Assembly (NCBI GenBank): GCA_003116975.1
Contig: BGKB01000046.1
Coordinates: 1-64,000 of the forward strand
DNA: 64,000 bases
Direction of reading: 5' to 3'
Source: Aurantiochytrium sp. KH105
Taxonomy: Eukaryota > Sar > Bigyra > Thraustochytrida > Thraustochytriidae
In this document: positions 39,051 to 48,200 of the stretch, piece after piece
Layout of the letters: every line of letters begins with the position of its first letter
Position numbering within the stretch: the stretch's first letter is position 1
Position numbers and translations under genes: made by a program
The notes under the pieces: generated by a model
The model's input: only the letters and a program-made list of their open reading frames with translations
What the model was told of the DNA's origin: nothing
The model's database searches: none

Positions 39051-41210
39051 TCAATATTTCTTTGGCGTCATGGTCGTGGTCGTGGTTGTGGTCGTTGTGC
39101 GAAAATCGAGCACGAGAGCAATGACAGAATCAAGCACGCGACTGCCCGACACGCCGCCCGCTACTAGCAGACAGAGCTCGGCTCCAGCATCGACAATCGT
39201 GTAGCCAAAGGAACTGCGACATTCGGGTAATTCCAGAGGCATGCGCTGCCAATCGGATGCAGAATCTGCTTCAAGACAGAATTGCATCACGTTCGCAAGG
39301 TCCTTGCCTGAAGCACTGCGTCCACCCGCGACAACAATGCGACATTGTTCATCAGGACCTGAAATGCCAAAGACGCCCATCGAGTGCAGTGGAGCAGGAA
39401 GCGGTTTTGACTTGGCCCACTTAACCAAAGCTAGGTCCTCGAAGCTTTTCACATGCTCAGGCACACGGAGGATCTCCACAGAAGCCAGAGTCTCTCTCGC
39501 ATTTGATGCGAGGCCCCCGACAACAACCATTGTGTCTTGAGCGATAACGCAAGTCCCGGCCGCAAACCTTGCCTCGGCGAGAGCTGAACAGGATTTCCAC
39601 TCTGTTGCCCAGCTCCAAACTGCTTTGGAGTCTTCAATTGTACAAGTAAATTCGAGACCCAGCGTACTTGAATCAGCATGGCCTGTCTCGTCACAGCCCG
39701 CCGTGATCACAAGCACATAGGAACGATTCCGCTGCAGACACAGCCAGCCCGCGCAAGCCGCAACTCGAGGGCGTGGCAGAGGCGGAAGACTGACCCACTC
39801 TTTGGTGTCGAGAATAAAAGCTGAGACGGAGGCTAGCGTTTTGCCTGTCTCAGCATCACACCCGCCCGCCACAACACCAAAATGATGCTGTGCAACCGCT
39901 GTGGCTGCGTCGACGATGCGCAAGTCCTGCCGCTGCGAGGACACAAGTCGGTGATGCCCAGCATCTTGCTCTCGAACCTGCGATGGCCACGTCGGCCGCA
40001 GTCGGGAATCAAGGGGCATCGAGCCAGATGAAATGGGCCATGCTGTTCGATGGGCGAGCGCTGGAAAGAGATCTCTCATCTGTACGCGGGGAAACGCCGC
40101 CGCGCCAGCAGGCCCTCGCGACTCTTGCATTCCACCAAACGTGAAGAAACTGTGCTCGTGCGTAATGAGCGACAACCCCAAGAGCGGCACATGAAGTGTT
40201 TGAATGGGTTTCCACAATTTTGAAGTCAAGAGCAGTTTGCGGTTCTGACGCAAGGCTACGTCGACAAGGAAGCTCCAAGAAGTAGTGGTCCGTTCCATGC
40301 ACTTTTCAACAAGCACCAGGCGCTCCACGATTTTTGGCGAATTTTGAACTGCTTGATACACCTTGGCGAAAATGAATGTCAGACGAGGGCGGTCTGAACT
40401 GCTCACGGGGAGCGCGCAAAGCAGGGCGCTCACTTCCTCATTTTCAATTTTTCGCGAGGTGTGGCAGATCCATCGCAGAAAGCAGTGCAGGATTTTTGCA
40501 GTAGGCGTAGACGCTGCGCGTGCTTCGTGCACCCACGCTTCAATCTCGGTCCACGAAAGCCGGCACCATTGCTCGGTCCGGCTGACTGCGTCAAGATTTC
40601 GTACCACGTACAATCTGCACTGTTCGAGTTCTTCGCCGGTTCCAAAGCGTTGAATCCAATTGAGCGCCTTGAGTGCATTTTCTGGTTTAGTTAACAAGCG
40701 AACGCTGCCGAGAGCGGCAGTGCCGAGGAATTGCATCCGAAGAGTTTGCGCTGCGCGCAATAGGTCGACCGCGTCTTGAAAGCTTGCACACGCAATGCCG
40801 CGCCCGCAAAGGTGGGCATGTACTTGGGTAAGAGCAGCTGCACTGATGGAGGCGTCGGGGATTCGAAGCAAGGAGTCGCCTCGCGAAAGAGCGTCCGCGA
40901 TTGCGTCCGATTGAAGAGCGCCCATAATACTCGGGACCTGAATCTGTAAGGCATCTGAGACGACAATTGAGAACGGACGCTCGCCATCGTCGGCCAGAGC
41001 TGCCGTGAAGGGCATGTGCGGCCAGAGCTTGCCCGCAACCATGTCTGCCGATGTCGAAGTGGATCGACGGACATCTTTTGTGGTTGATGGCGCAGCGAGA
41101 ACAAATTCTACGGGCTGTGCAACATCTGGCTCATGGCGCGCTCTCGCCTTGCGAAGGTCATTGATCAAATCGTCCACCTCATCTTTGGATAGTGCCTTGC
41201 GCTTCGGCAT
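39051..41210 (-). CDS. BTB-BACK-Kelch protein
   Basis: The 719-residue protein has a BTB-like N-terminal region (about 50-170, with RPFSIVVSDALQIQVPS), a helical BACK-like region (about 180-320, with ENALKALNWIQRFG) and Kelch-type repeats over about 400-700 (FGVVAGGCDAETG, VSLPPLPRPRVAACAG, MVVVGGLASNARETL, CRIVVAGGRSASG and LCLLVAGGVSGSR). Such proteins usually serve as substrate receptors for cullin-3 ubiquitin ligases. The C-terminus is a threonine run from a GTGGTC repeat. The ATG at 41210 (MPKRKALSKDEVDDL) was chosen; the frame upstream is a hydrophobic artefact of the CACCAG repeat. Confidence 0.82.
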   Translation of the reverse strand: MPKRKALSKDEVDDLINDLRKARARHEPDVAQPVEFVLAAPSTTKDVRRSTSTSADMVAGKLWPHMPFTAALADDGERPFSIVVSDALQIQVPSIMGALQSDAIADALSRGDSLLRIPDASISAAALTQVHAHLCGRGIACASFQDAVDLLRAAQTLRMQFLGTAALGSVRLLTKPENALKALNWIQRFGTGEELEQCRLYVVRNLDAVSRTEQWCRLSWTEIEAWVHEARAASTPTAKILHCFLRWICHTSRKIENEEVSALLCALPVSSSDRPRLTFIFAKVYQAVQNSPKIVERLVLVEKCMERTTTSWSFLVDVALRQNRKLLLTSKLWKPIQTLHVPLLGLSLITHEHSFFTFGGMQESRGPAGAAAFPRVQMRDLFPALAHRTAWPISSGSMPLDSRLRPTWPSQVREQDAGHHRLVSSQRQDLRIVDAATAVAQHHFGVVAGGCDAETGKTLASVSAFILDTKEWVSLPPLPRPRVAACAGWLCLQRNRSYVLVITAGCDETGHADSSTLGLEFTCTIEDSKAVWSWATEWKSCSALAEARFAAGTCVIAQDTMVVVGGLASNARETLASVEILRVPEHVKSFEDLALVKWAKSKPLPAPLHSMGVFGISGPDEQCRIVVAGGRSASGKDLANVMQFCLEADSASDWQRMPLELPECRSSFGYTIVDAGAELCLLVAGGVSGSRVLDSVIALVLDFRTTTTTTTTTMTPKKY

Positions 41211-41665
41211 ACTTCCAAAGCTGACTCTCGCTACAAAGCTTGGCACGGAATCGTTCAGCACCAGCACCAGCAGCACCAGCAGCACCAGCAGCAGCGTCGA
41301 TGGCCGGACCGGTTGAACTTCGACCAGACCAGAACAGTCTCAGTCTCGTGCGCAGATGCTGAGACTTGAACCGAAGAAAAATTTGAACAAGAGTTGGCGA
41401 TTTGAAAATTACACTTTTGACACAACGCCACGCGCGTGAAATCTAGCGCGGGCATCGAAAGGGGGAAAGGAACATATCACGCACAGATCTTATGCACGGT
41501 TGGTGCAATCGGTACGTGCGGGTGAGGGCGCGGGTGCGGGAAACGAGGAGGCCGAGAATGCGTGCGGCAGGCCTTACTGGAACCTGCCACATCGTACATG
41601 ATAACCCCTGTGACAGACAGGTCAGAGCAAGAGACAACGGCGTCCTCAGGGCGGCCTGGCCTCGC
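41211..41665. other. Intergenic region with CACCAG repeat
   Basis: A CACCAG/CAGCAC repeat at 41256-41294 lies in the leader of the Kelch gene. The rest separates it from the 3' end of the kinase gene, and no further gene is seen. Confidence 0.65.
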
Positions 41666-41910
41666 TCATCTGGCTTGAGGAGGGGTCTCGGGCTCGATAG
41701 ACTCAGTACGGGCCGGGGGCTCTACGCTCTTGAGCCGCTGAGGCGCTACCGGATCCCCGGATGAGGAAGTTCCACCAGCTTGCGTTGGCACTTTCGGTGG
41801 TGATGTTGGATCCACAGAGCCTGTCGTCGCATTCTCTGCACCGCCTGTGCCCCTACCGTTGTTGTTGTTGTTGTTATTGTTGTCGTTGTCCGTGCTAATG
41901 CTATTATTGC

Positions 41911-41950
<40 letters not shown>

Positions 41951-43864
41951 GACAGTGCCTTCATCATCAGCATCGATTGTATTTTCATTGGACACATGAG
42001 AAATGAGTGCCCCGGTCGTAAGACTTCGCTGCGAGTCGTCGAGACCGTCATGAGAAGAATCCTCGACTTCAGTCAGATCGGCGCCTTCGGAGTGCAGAGA
42101 CATGCCATCAGCATCGGCATCAATGCCAAGTTCCGAAAGATCCATGGATCTTGATGGCACCTGCGCAATTTCGTCGTCGTGACCCTCGCGAACGATAGCC
42201 ATAAAGTCCTTGATCGTAATCTTACCGTCAAGGCCCCGCATGCTATTGCGCTTGATGACCTCTTCAAGCACCTTGGAAGCGTACTTTCCATCCTCATCCT
42301 TGAGATGCGAGCCAAAGCGGCTACGAATCTGCTCCACGTCGACTAAACCGTCGTTGTCGAGATCCAGGCGGGAAAAAGCGTGTTGCAAAATTGTCTCGTC
42401 GTGATCAAAGCTGAGACTGAGCGCCGCAGCGACAAACTCGTTGAAGTGAACTTTGCCGGTGCGATCAAAGTCCATCGCCTGGAAAATTTCATGGCATTCC
42501 GAATTGCTCATCTTGTTGTGACTAGTGAGCTCTTGCTGGAGCTCTTCCGAGGTAATGTAGCCGTCGCCATCTCGATCGAGAACTTTGAAAGCATTCTCTA
42601 GGTCCTTGATGTCGTCGCGGGAGAGCTCGTACGAGACTGCCTGCAAGGCGATGCGCGTAAAGCTGGCCTGATGCGCGTACTGACGAAGGTTTTTGATGAT
42701 ACCGTCGTTGACAATCGTGGATGACGAGTCGCTCGAGATCGAGCTCGCCTCAGCCTCGGAGGCGTCGTTGGCGAGCTCCATGCGAAACCAAGGGTGGTCG
42801 AGCGCGTCACGCGCCGTCATGCGCCGCTTGACGTTGATGACAAGGCATTTGCGCACAAAGTCCTTGGCCTCCTCCGTGAGCGTCTTCCAGACTGGACGAG
42901 ACATGGAGTAGACACCGCGCAGCGCCGAGGCCATGATTTTCTGCTCGGTTTCGCCCTTGAAGGGAGGCGTGCCGGACAGAAGCATGTAAACAATGACGCC
43001 GAGGGACCAGATGTCACACTCGACGCCATAGTTCTTCTTCAAGACCTCTGGCGCAATGTAGTATGAGGAGCCGACAATGTCGTGCATCTGGTCTGTGGCG
43101 CGACCCGAGGACTTGTACTTGACCGAGAGTCCAAAGTCAATGAGGACGAGGTCAGAGCCGCCTTGCTCGCGGTAGACGAAATTCTCAAGCTTCAAATCCC
43201 GGTGCACGATGCCGCGTGAGTGCAGATAGGCGATGGCACTCACCATTTGCCGCGTGGTGTTGCGGGCGTCAACCTCGGTGAAGCGACCCTTGTGCGAGTC
43301 CACGGTGAGGCGCTTGAAAAGCTCTCCGCCTTCGAGAAGTTCCATGATAAGATAGAGATTGAGGCCTTCTTCCTCGTACGTTTCGTAAAGCTTGGCAATG
43401 TGCGGATGGTCGAGCTTGGAGAGCACGAGGATCTCGTCGAGGAGTTCCTGTCGCCTGTGCGGGGTCATGTTCTTGGACAGGCGCAAGATCTTGCAGGCAA
43501 ACTTGCGTTTGTCGTCGCGGCGCGTCACGACGCGGACCTGGCCCCAGTTCCCCGAGCCGAGCCAGCCGTCCTCTTCGGAGGCGCCTGCGCTCCCAGCCGG
43601 GGCTGCGGCCTTCTTGCGCTTCGGGTGCTGGAGGCCGTCGTAGACCTTGCGGATGTCCTCGTTCAGGTGCAGCTGCACCATGGCCTCATTGAGCGTGGAC
43701 AGCTCCCGCTGGTACATGGCCTCTCCCGTCAGCGACCCGGACCTGACCTTTCTGCGCTTCGCCTCGTCGGCGGCGTCGCGCTTGCCGTCCTTGCCCGCTC
43801 TGCCTCCTCCGCCGAGCGGCTCATCCCGCGCGCCCTTCACCAGCTTCGACCGCGTGCACCCCAT
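41666..43864 (-). CDS. Calcium-dependent protein kinase (CDPK)
   Basis: The 732-residue protein begins MGCTRSKLVK, a typical N-myristoylation plus palmitoylation signal. The serine/threonine kinase domain spans about 95-360, with GSGNWGQVRV (103-112), lysine 125 in FACKIL, HRDLKLEN (222-229), DFGLS (243-247) and APE (271-273). A junction helix and four EF-hands follow: DRDGDGYITSEE, DFDRTGKVHFNE, DLDNDGLVDVEQ, and a degenerate fourth ending DGKITIKDF. This is the CDPK architecture of plants, alveolates and some stramenopiles, which couples calcium to phosphorylation at membranes. A disordered C-terminal extension of about 170 residues contains long asparagine runs. Codons upstream of the ATG at 43864 are an arginine-rich artefact. 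Confidence 0.95.
41858..41951 (-). repeat. GTT/AAC trinucleotide repeat (poly-Asn)
   Basis: Imperfect GTT triplets encode two asparagine runs in the disordered tail of the CDPK. The longer run has about 13 consecutive asparagines. Confidence 0.9.
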
Positions 43865-44534
43865 CGCGCCGCGCCTCTCCGCGCGCCTCCTCCGCCCCCC
43901 GCCTCCCGCGCGCCGCCGCCGCCGCCGCCGCCGCTCGCCGCGCACGCTCCGCCGCGCCGCGGGATGCGACGCCCGCTCTGGATGTTTGTTTGTGTGTTTG
44001 TTTGTTTGTTTGGGCGTTTGTTTCCTTCTCTCCGTCGCCTGCTCGCCTCGCCCAAGGCCGCCAATCCACTCGCTACAGTCGCCCTCCGCGCGCGCAAGTC
44101 GGCCTTTCCCTTTGCGCCACTTGCGCGTCGACGAGCCCCTGCCCGCTTCCGGCTGGCTGGCTACTATGCGCTATAGGGCCTGCGACTATTTCATTTCCAC
44201 TTCCAAGGTCCAGAACAGCGCTTGTTCGACCGGGTATAGCCTACTACTACATTTCTTGTCGTGGCATCCCACCTCGTCCTGCCTGCCGAGCCCGCCCAGT
44301 TCGCCGCCGAGCACGGGACCCGGGACCCCGCGCCCGAGCTGCACGCGCGCCCGGCCGAGGACGCCGACCTGCGCGCGGCGCGGTCGCGGCGCGGGAGGTC
44401 GGCGCGAGCGGCGCAGGGGGACCGCCGTGCCGCCGCGGGAGTGAACGCTTGCGCGCAGATTTACATGTTAGTCGATGCGAGCGAGCAAGGCGCTGCGCTG
44501 CGAGCAAGGCGATGGTGAATGAGGAGCCAACGCA

Positions 44535-44565
<31 letters not shown>

Positions 44566-45244
44566 GCGCGGCCTGCAGAGGCGTCGCGGGTGGTTTTCAA
44601 GAGGGTCTTGGGCTTCCCAGCAGCGAGGATAACACGAACCGTGTGGACTCGCTAGAACCTTGGCTGAACGCAATGACGGTCGCGAATGATGATGGGGATG
44701 ATTGTTTTGGCAACGCAGCACAGCACAGCGCGGAAGATATGAAGACTCGGGGCCTCGACGGGTACAAGCCAAAGCTGAGCTGTTGAGCCCTCGCCAGCCG
44801 CACTGCCGCATCCAGCATGACCGAGGAGACAGCTGCACCGCATTGCTGTGGTCAAAATTCGTTGGTCGTATCGACGCCCGACCATCGATCGGACAAGCAA
44901 GCGAACAAGCAAGCAAGCAAGCAAGTAAGCAAGCTGGCTAGCTTGCAAGCGAGCAAGCACTCAATCATCGGACTCACCAGCCTTGGCTCCGCGTCAAAAG
45001 GAAGACTCTCGCGAGAACCAAGAACCACAAGCCCGTCAAGTTTTTTTAATTAAGGCGGTACTGCTGCCTGGTCCGGGATGTAGAGGCCACCCCTGCCGCG
45101 GCGTGCCTGCCTGTGAACGGATATGCGCCAAGAAAGGCAGAACTCGAAGACCTGGCGCTGGTGTGGCTGCCAGTGCGTTCAAGCGTCTGCGTCTGCGCCT
45201 GCGCGCGCACGTGCGCTTGGCGTCGAGGTCGCGGGCGCTCGGAG
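43865..45244. other. Divergent intergenic region with several microsatellites
   Basis: The region lies between the CDPK (-) and the zinc-finger-like gene (+). It holds a GTTT repeat (about 43984-44028), a CACTTGCG element at 44118 some 255 bases upstream of the CDPK ATG, a GACGGC repeat (44537-44563) and a CAAG repeat (about 44893-44960). A 45-codon frame from an ATG at 44511 runs through the GACGGC repeat and has no domain. No gene is supported. Confidence 0.55.
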
Positions 45245-46351
45245 ATGCGGGATAATGTGTGCTGGGTCTGCGTGCGCGACTTTGCAGGGAAGACCGCGCT
45301 CGCCGAGCACGAACGCGAGCGTGAGCACCTCGAGTTGCTCTTCAAGCAGGCGCTAGGCGAGGACTGCGACCGCAGAGATGCGCGACGCACGCAACTCAGA
45401 GCCAAGATCGCGGCAGTTCAAGATGGTCTACAGCGCGACGTGGCCATACGTAGCCGCGTAGGCCCACTCTGGACTGTAGAGCAATTTGGTCGTGGTCACA
45501 ACGATGCAACGGCGGGCGGCAGCGCGGAACAAGCACCTGACCACCCCGAGACCACACAAGAAGATGAAGTCAAGGACGAGGACGAGAATCTCACGTTCTG
45601 TCGCTGCATCCTCGACTGGAGGGTTGGACCCTGTCAGACTTGTGTCAACGCAGCGAAAAAGGGTCCGCCAAATGCAGCAGATCTGAGGCGGCGCATCTTC
45701 AAAAACATGTACCAGGCACAGGCTGTGGACCAAGAGGCAGCTCGGCGGCGGAATGCCTTGCAGCGGGGCCTCACGTCCGCATATTTGAGCGAGATCGAGT
45801 ATGACCCCCATGCTGAGGCCGAGGCGCGCGCGCGAGCCCTCAAGGAAATGTCCACCTTCCAGCGCATCCTGCGCAGAGCACATTATATGTTGCGTCGCAG
45901 ACTCAGTGTACCAGATGATTTTCGCCGAGCGCGCAGTCCGCTCCAAGAGAGCGCTGTGCGCTACAAGAGTTTCAAACGAGTCCACGTTCTCGGCCACGAA
46001 ATTCAGCATCCACGTTTGACAATTGAGCAGGCCATTGATCAATATGCTCCAGCCCTTATTCCCGACGCCGCGTCGGAGGCCGTCGCGCGCGCGCGACTGC
46101 AGATTCGACGAAAGACAGCGCGTTTCGTTCCGGGCGTCGAAAGCGATGAAACCATCATGGAGAGCAGTCCTTTGATCGCCAGTACCAAACGACGACCCGT
46201 CATCACGCGCGGGGATATTTTTGAGGAACGCGTTGCAAATCTACACGCGAGCTTGCGGGAGCGTATTAAGCAAAATAGTATGCTTCATCAAGTTGCGCAG
46301 CTCGGTGCTCGCTCCCCTGCTAATGGCCGACCTGTCTCAGATAAATTGTAA
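45245..46351 (+). CDS. Unknown protein with N-terminal C2H2-like finger
   Basis: The 368-residue protein begins MRDNVCWVCVRDF, and CWVC followed by HEREREH fits a short C2H2-like zinc finger near 6-28. A second cysteine cluster, FCRCILDW and GPCQTCVNAAKKG, lies near 120. The remainder is basic and helical: RRRIFKNMYQAQAVDQEAAR, ALKEMSTFQRILRRAHYML and LHASLRERIKQNSMLHQV. I recognise no family; nucleic-acid or ribosome-associated functions are possible but not shown. The frame is open upstream of the chosen ATG to another at 45113, whose extra 44 residues include a cysteine/arginine-rich GC-driven stretch. Confidence 0.7.
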   Translation: MRDNVCWVCVRDFAGKTALAEHEREREHLELLFKQALGEDCDRRDARRTQLRAKIAAVQDGLQRDVAIRSRVGPLWTVEQFGRGHNDATAGGSAEQAPDHPETTQEDEVKDEDENLTFCRCILDWRVGPCQTCVNAAKKGPPNAADLRRRIFKNMYQAQAVDQEAARRRNALQRGLTSAYLSEIEYDPHAEAEARARALKEMSTFQRILRRAHYMLRRRLSVPDDFRRARSPLQESAVRYKSFKRVHVLGHEIQHPRLTIEQAIDQYAPALIPDAASEAVARARLQIRRKTARFVPGVESDETIMESSPLIASTKRRPVITRGDIFEERVANLHASLRERIKQNSMLHQVAQLGARSPANGRPVSDKL

Positions 46352-46738
46352 TGGCAAGCTGCACACCAAGAAAAGAAGAAAAGAGACAAGAATGGAACAA
46401 AACACAAGGTAATGATGATGATTATTATTATTATAAGGATGTACCCTGGGCCTACTAGGCTATTCAACGATTATGCAGTGCCTCGGTGATGTATTCTTTA
46501 TACCACGTATAAAGGCGGGCCAAGCCAGAATTGTGCAAGAAATGCAAACAGACAAATGTGTAAAGATGTGATAATTGACTCATGATCCGGCCCTTGCCCC
46601 TTTTGCTGTCGACGCTAATGGGAAACTAATGTTGCATGTGCGAAGCAGTGCGCCTCGCTTCGTTGCGACATGCAAACGAAACAAGAGACAATGGATGTAA
46701 AGCCAGTCCGCTCGCTCGCTCGCTCGCTTGTTCAATAT
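46352..46738. other. Intergenic 3' regions of convergent genes
   Basis: Both flanking genes end here. ATT/ATG repeats occur near 46412-46435 and a GCTC repeat near 46710-46727. No gene is seen. Confidence 0.6.
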
Positions 46739-47500
46739 TTAGTCCCACCAATCATCATCCTCGTCGAGGTTGGCGGTCTTGCTGCGGATCGACTTCTCGG
46801 CCTTTTCGTAGCGCGAAACCTGCTTGTTCGAGCTCGTAGGGTCCTCGGGCGGAGTACCGTCGTGGAAGATGCCACCATGTCGACCGAGGACGAAGGCGCA
46901 CATTTCCGTGCTAAAGTCGTCAATACCACCAAATTCGTCGAATCCGGTAATGGTGTGCTCGGTCTTGCCCTTGATGGCAATGACGATGGAAGGCATCATC
47001 CAGATTTTGAGCCGCTCGACCAAAAAGGGGCTCTTCTCCGCATTCACCTTGAGAAACTTGGTCTCGACGTGCTTGACCGCAAGATCGCCCAGGTGGCGAT
47101 CAATAATGTTGCAGCGGCGCGTTGCCGGTCTATAAAAGTGAATCACAACGCGCTCGCTACCCTTGACGTCCTTGAAGAATTCTCCCTCGTCGTTGACCTC
47201 GCGATAGGTGCCGTGGCCCTGGGCAACCCAGTCGGCACGCTTCTCGGCTTGCTTGCGCATTGCCTGCAGTCTTCGGTCGCGCATCTCGTCCAGTTCGCTC
47301 TCCTTCATGTCTTCCATGCGGCTCAGACGATTAATGTCCTCGTCCATCTGGTCTTCCACGTGCTGCAGGGTCTTCATTACGTTCTTGGCCATGGCGCGCT
47401 CCATGTAGGCCTGCTGCTGCTCAATGCCGGCCATCATCTGCTGCTTCTGCATTTCCGCAGCAAGCTGCTCGCGCGCCATCGCCTTGTCCTCGTCCGACAT
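46739..47500 (-). CDS. TXNDC9: Thioredoxin domain-containing protein 9 / phosducin-like protein 3
   Basis: The 253-residue protein matches TXNDC9 (PhLP3), a cytosolic cofactor that binds CCT and modulates tubulin and actin folding. An N-terminal helical region (about 1-85) leads into WVAQGHGTYREVNDEGEFF, then the thioredoxin-like fold with VVIHFYRPATRRCNIIDRHL, KHVETKFLKVNAEKSPFL and IDDFSTEMCAFVLG. The redox CxxC is absent, since the position reads TRRC, as in the family. The acidic tail ends DEDDDWWD. CCT7 and PFDN6, members of the same pathway, lie elsewhere in the window. No intron is seen. Confidence 0.95.
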   Translation of the reverse strand: MSDEDKAMAREQLAAEMQKQQMMAGIEQQQAYMERAMAKNVMKTLQHVEDQMDEDINRLSRMEDMKESELDEMRDRRLQAMRKQAEKRADWVAQGHGTYREVNDEGEFFKDVKGSERVVIHFYRPATRRCNIIDRHLGDLAVKHVETKFLKVNAEKSPFLVERLKIWMMPSIVIAIKGKTEHTITGFDEFGGIDDFSTEMCAFVLGRHGGIFHDGTPPEDPTSSNKQVSRYEKAEKSIRSKTANLDEDDDWWD

Positions 47501-48200
47501 TGTGCTTGGTCTCTTGGCACGCGCGCGCGCGCGTGAACGTTCTCAAACAGAGCAGTTATCGGCTGGCGACGTTGGGCTCGCTCAAGCGACGCGAATCGGC
47601 GCGCCGTGGACAGCCCGCGTTCGATCGACCTTTGAAGGGCTGGCTTCAACAGAAGTTCTCCCCGCGGCCGCTGCGCGTGCTCGCTCCGAACGCGGTCGCG
47701 CGCTCGGTCTCGGTCTCGGTCTCGGGCTCGGGCTCGACTGTTTGGGCTCTGCTCATCAGGCTCTTGTTCTGGAGGCGTCGCGAGCGTCCGTTTGCGCACC
47801 AAGGTTTTACTGCGCTTCCCTCTGCAGAATATATTTCCCCGAGTCGAAGAGTTGATTGCAGTGGAGGATGATTCGATGCGCCACTGAAGCAGGCGTTGCT
47901 CTTGAAGGGTCCGTTGCAATATCGGCAAAACCCAGTGGCGGGAGACTCGGAGAAACTTTTGTGACTGGTAGCAAGAAAAGGAAGGGAGAAAACGAGAAAG
48001 GAGGGAGAAAGAAGAATAAACGATCTTTGCGGCGAAATGCAGGGACGACCAAGGGAACCATACAAGAAACTCATGCAAAGAAATAATGTCAAGTCTGAAC
48101 AAACAATCACTGACACAATGCTGATTTTCTAATATTTTAATTGGTCAACCAGGGTTGGGTTTACTCTACTACATGCTAGCCCATACACGATTGGTCGTCG
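47501..48200. other. Intergenic region upstream of TXNDC9
   Basis: Close to the ATG are a CG dinucleotide run (about 47519-47533) and a TCGGTC repeat (47704-47736). The remainder is the 3' flank of the multicopper oxidase gene. No gene is supported. Confidence 0.6.

Noticed and set aside
44511-44655. Small frame MVNEEPTQ... through the GACGGC repeat
   Set aside because: The sequence is mostly alanine/threonine from the repeat and ends within 50 codons; no homology is evident.
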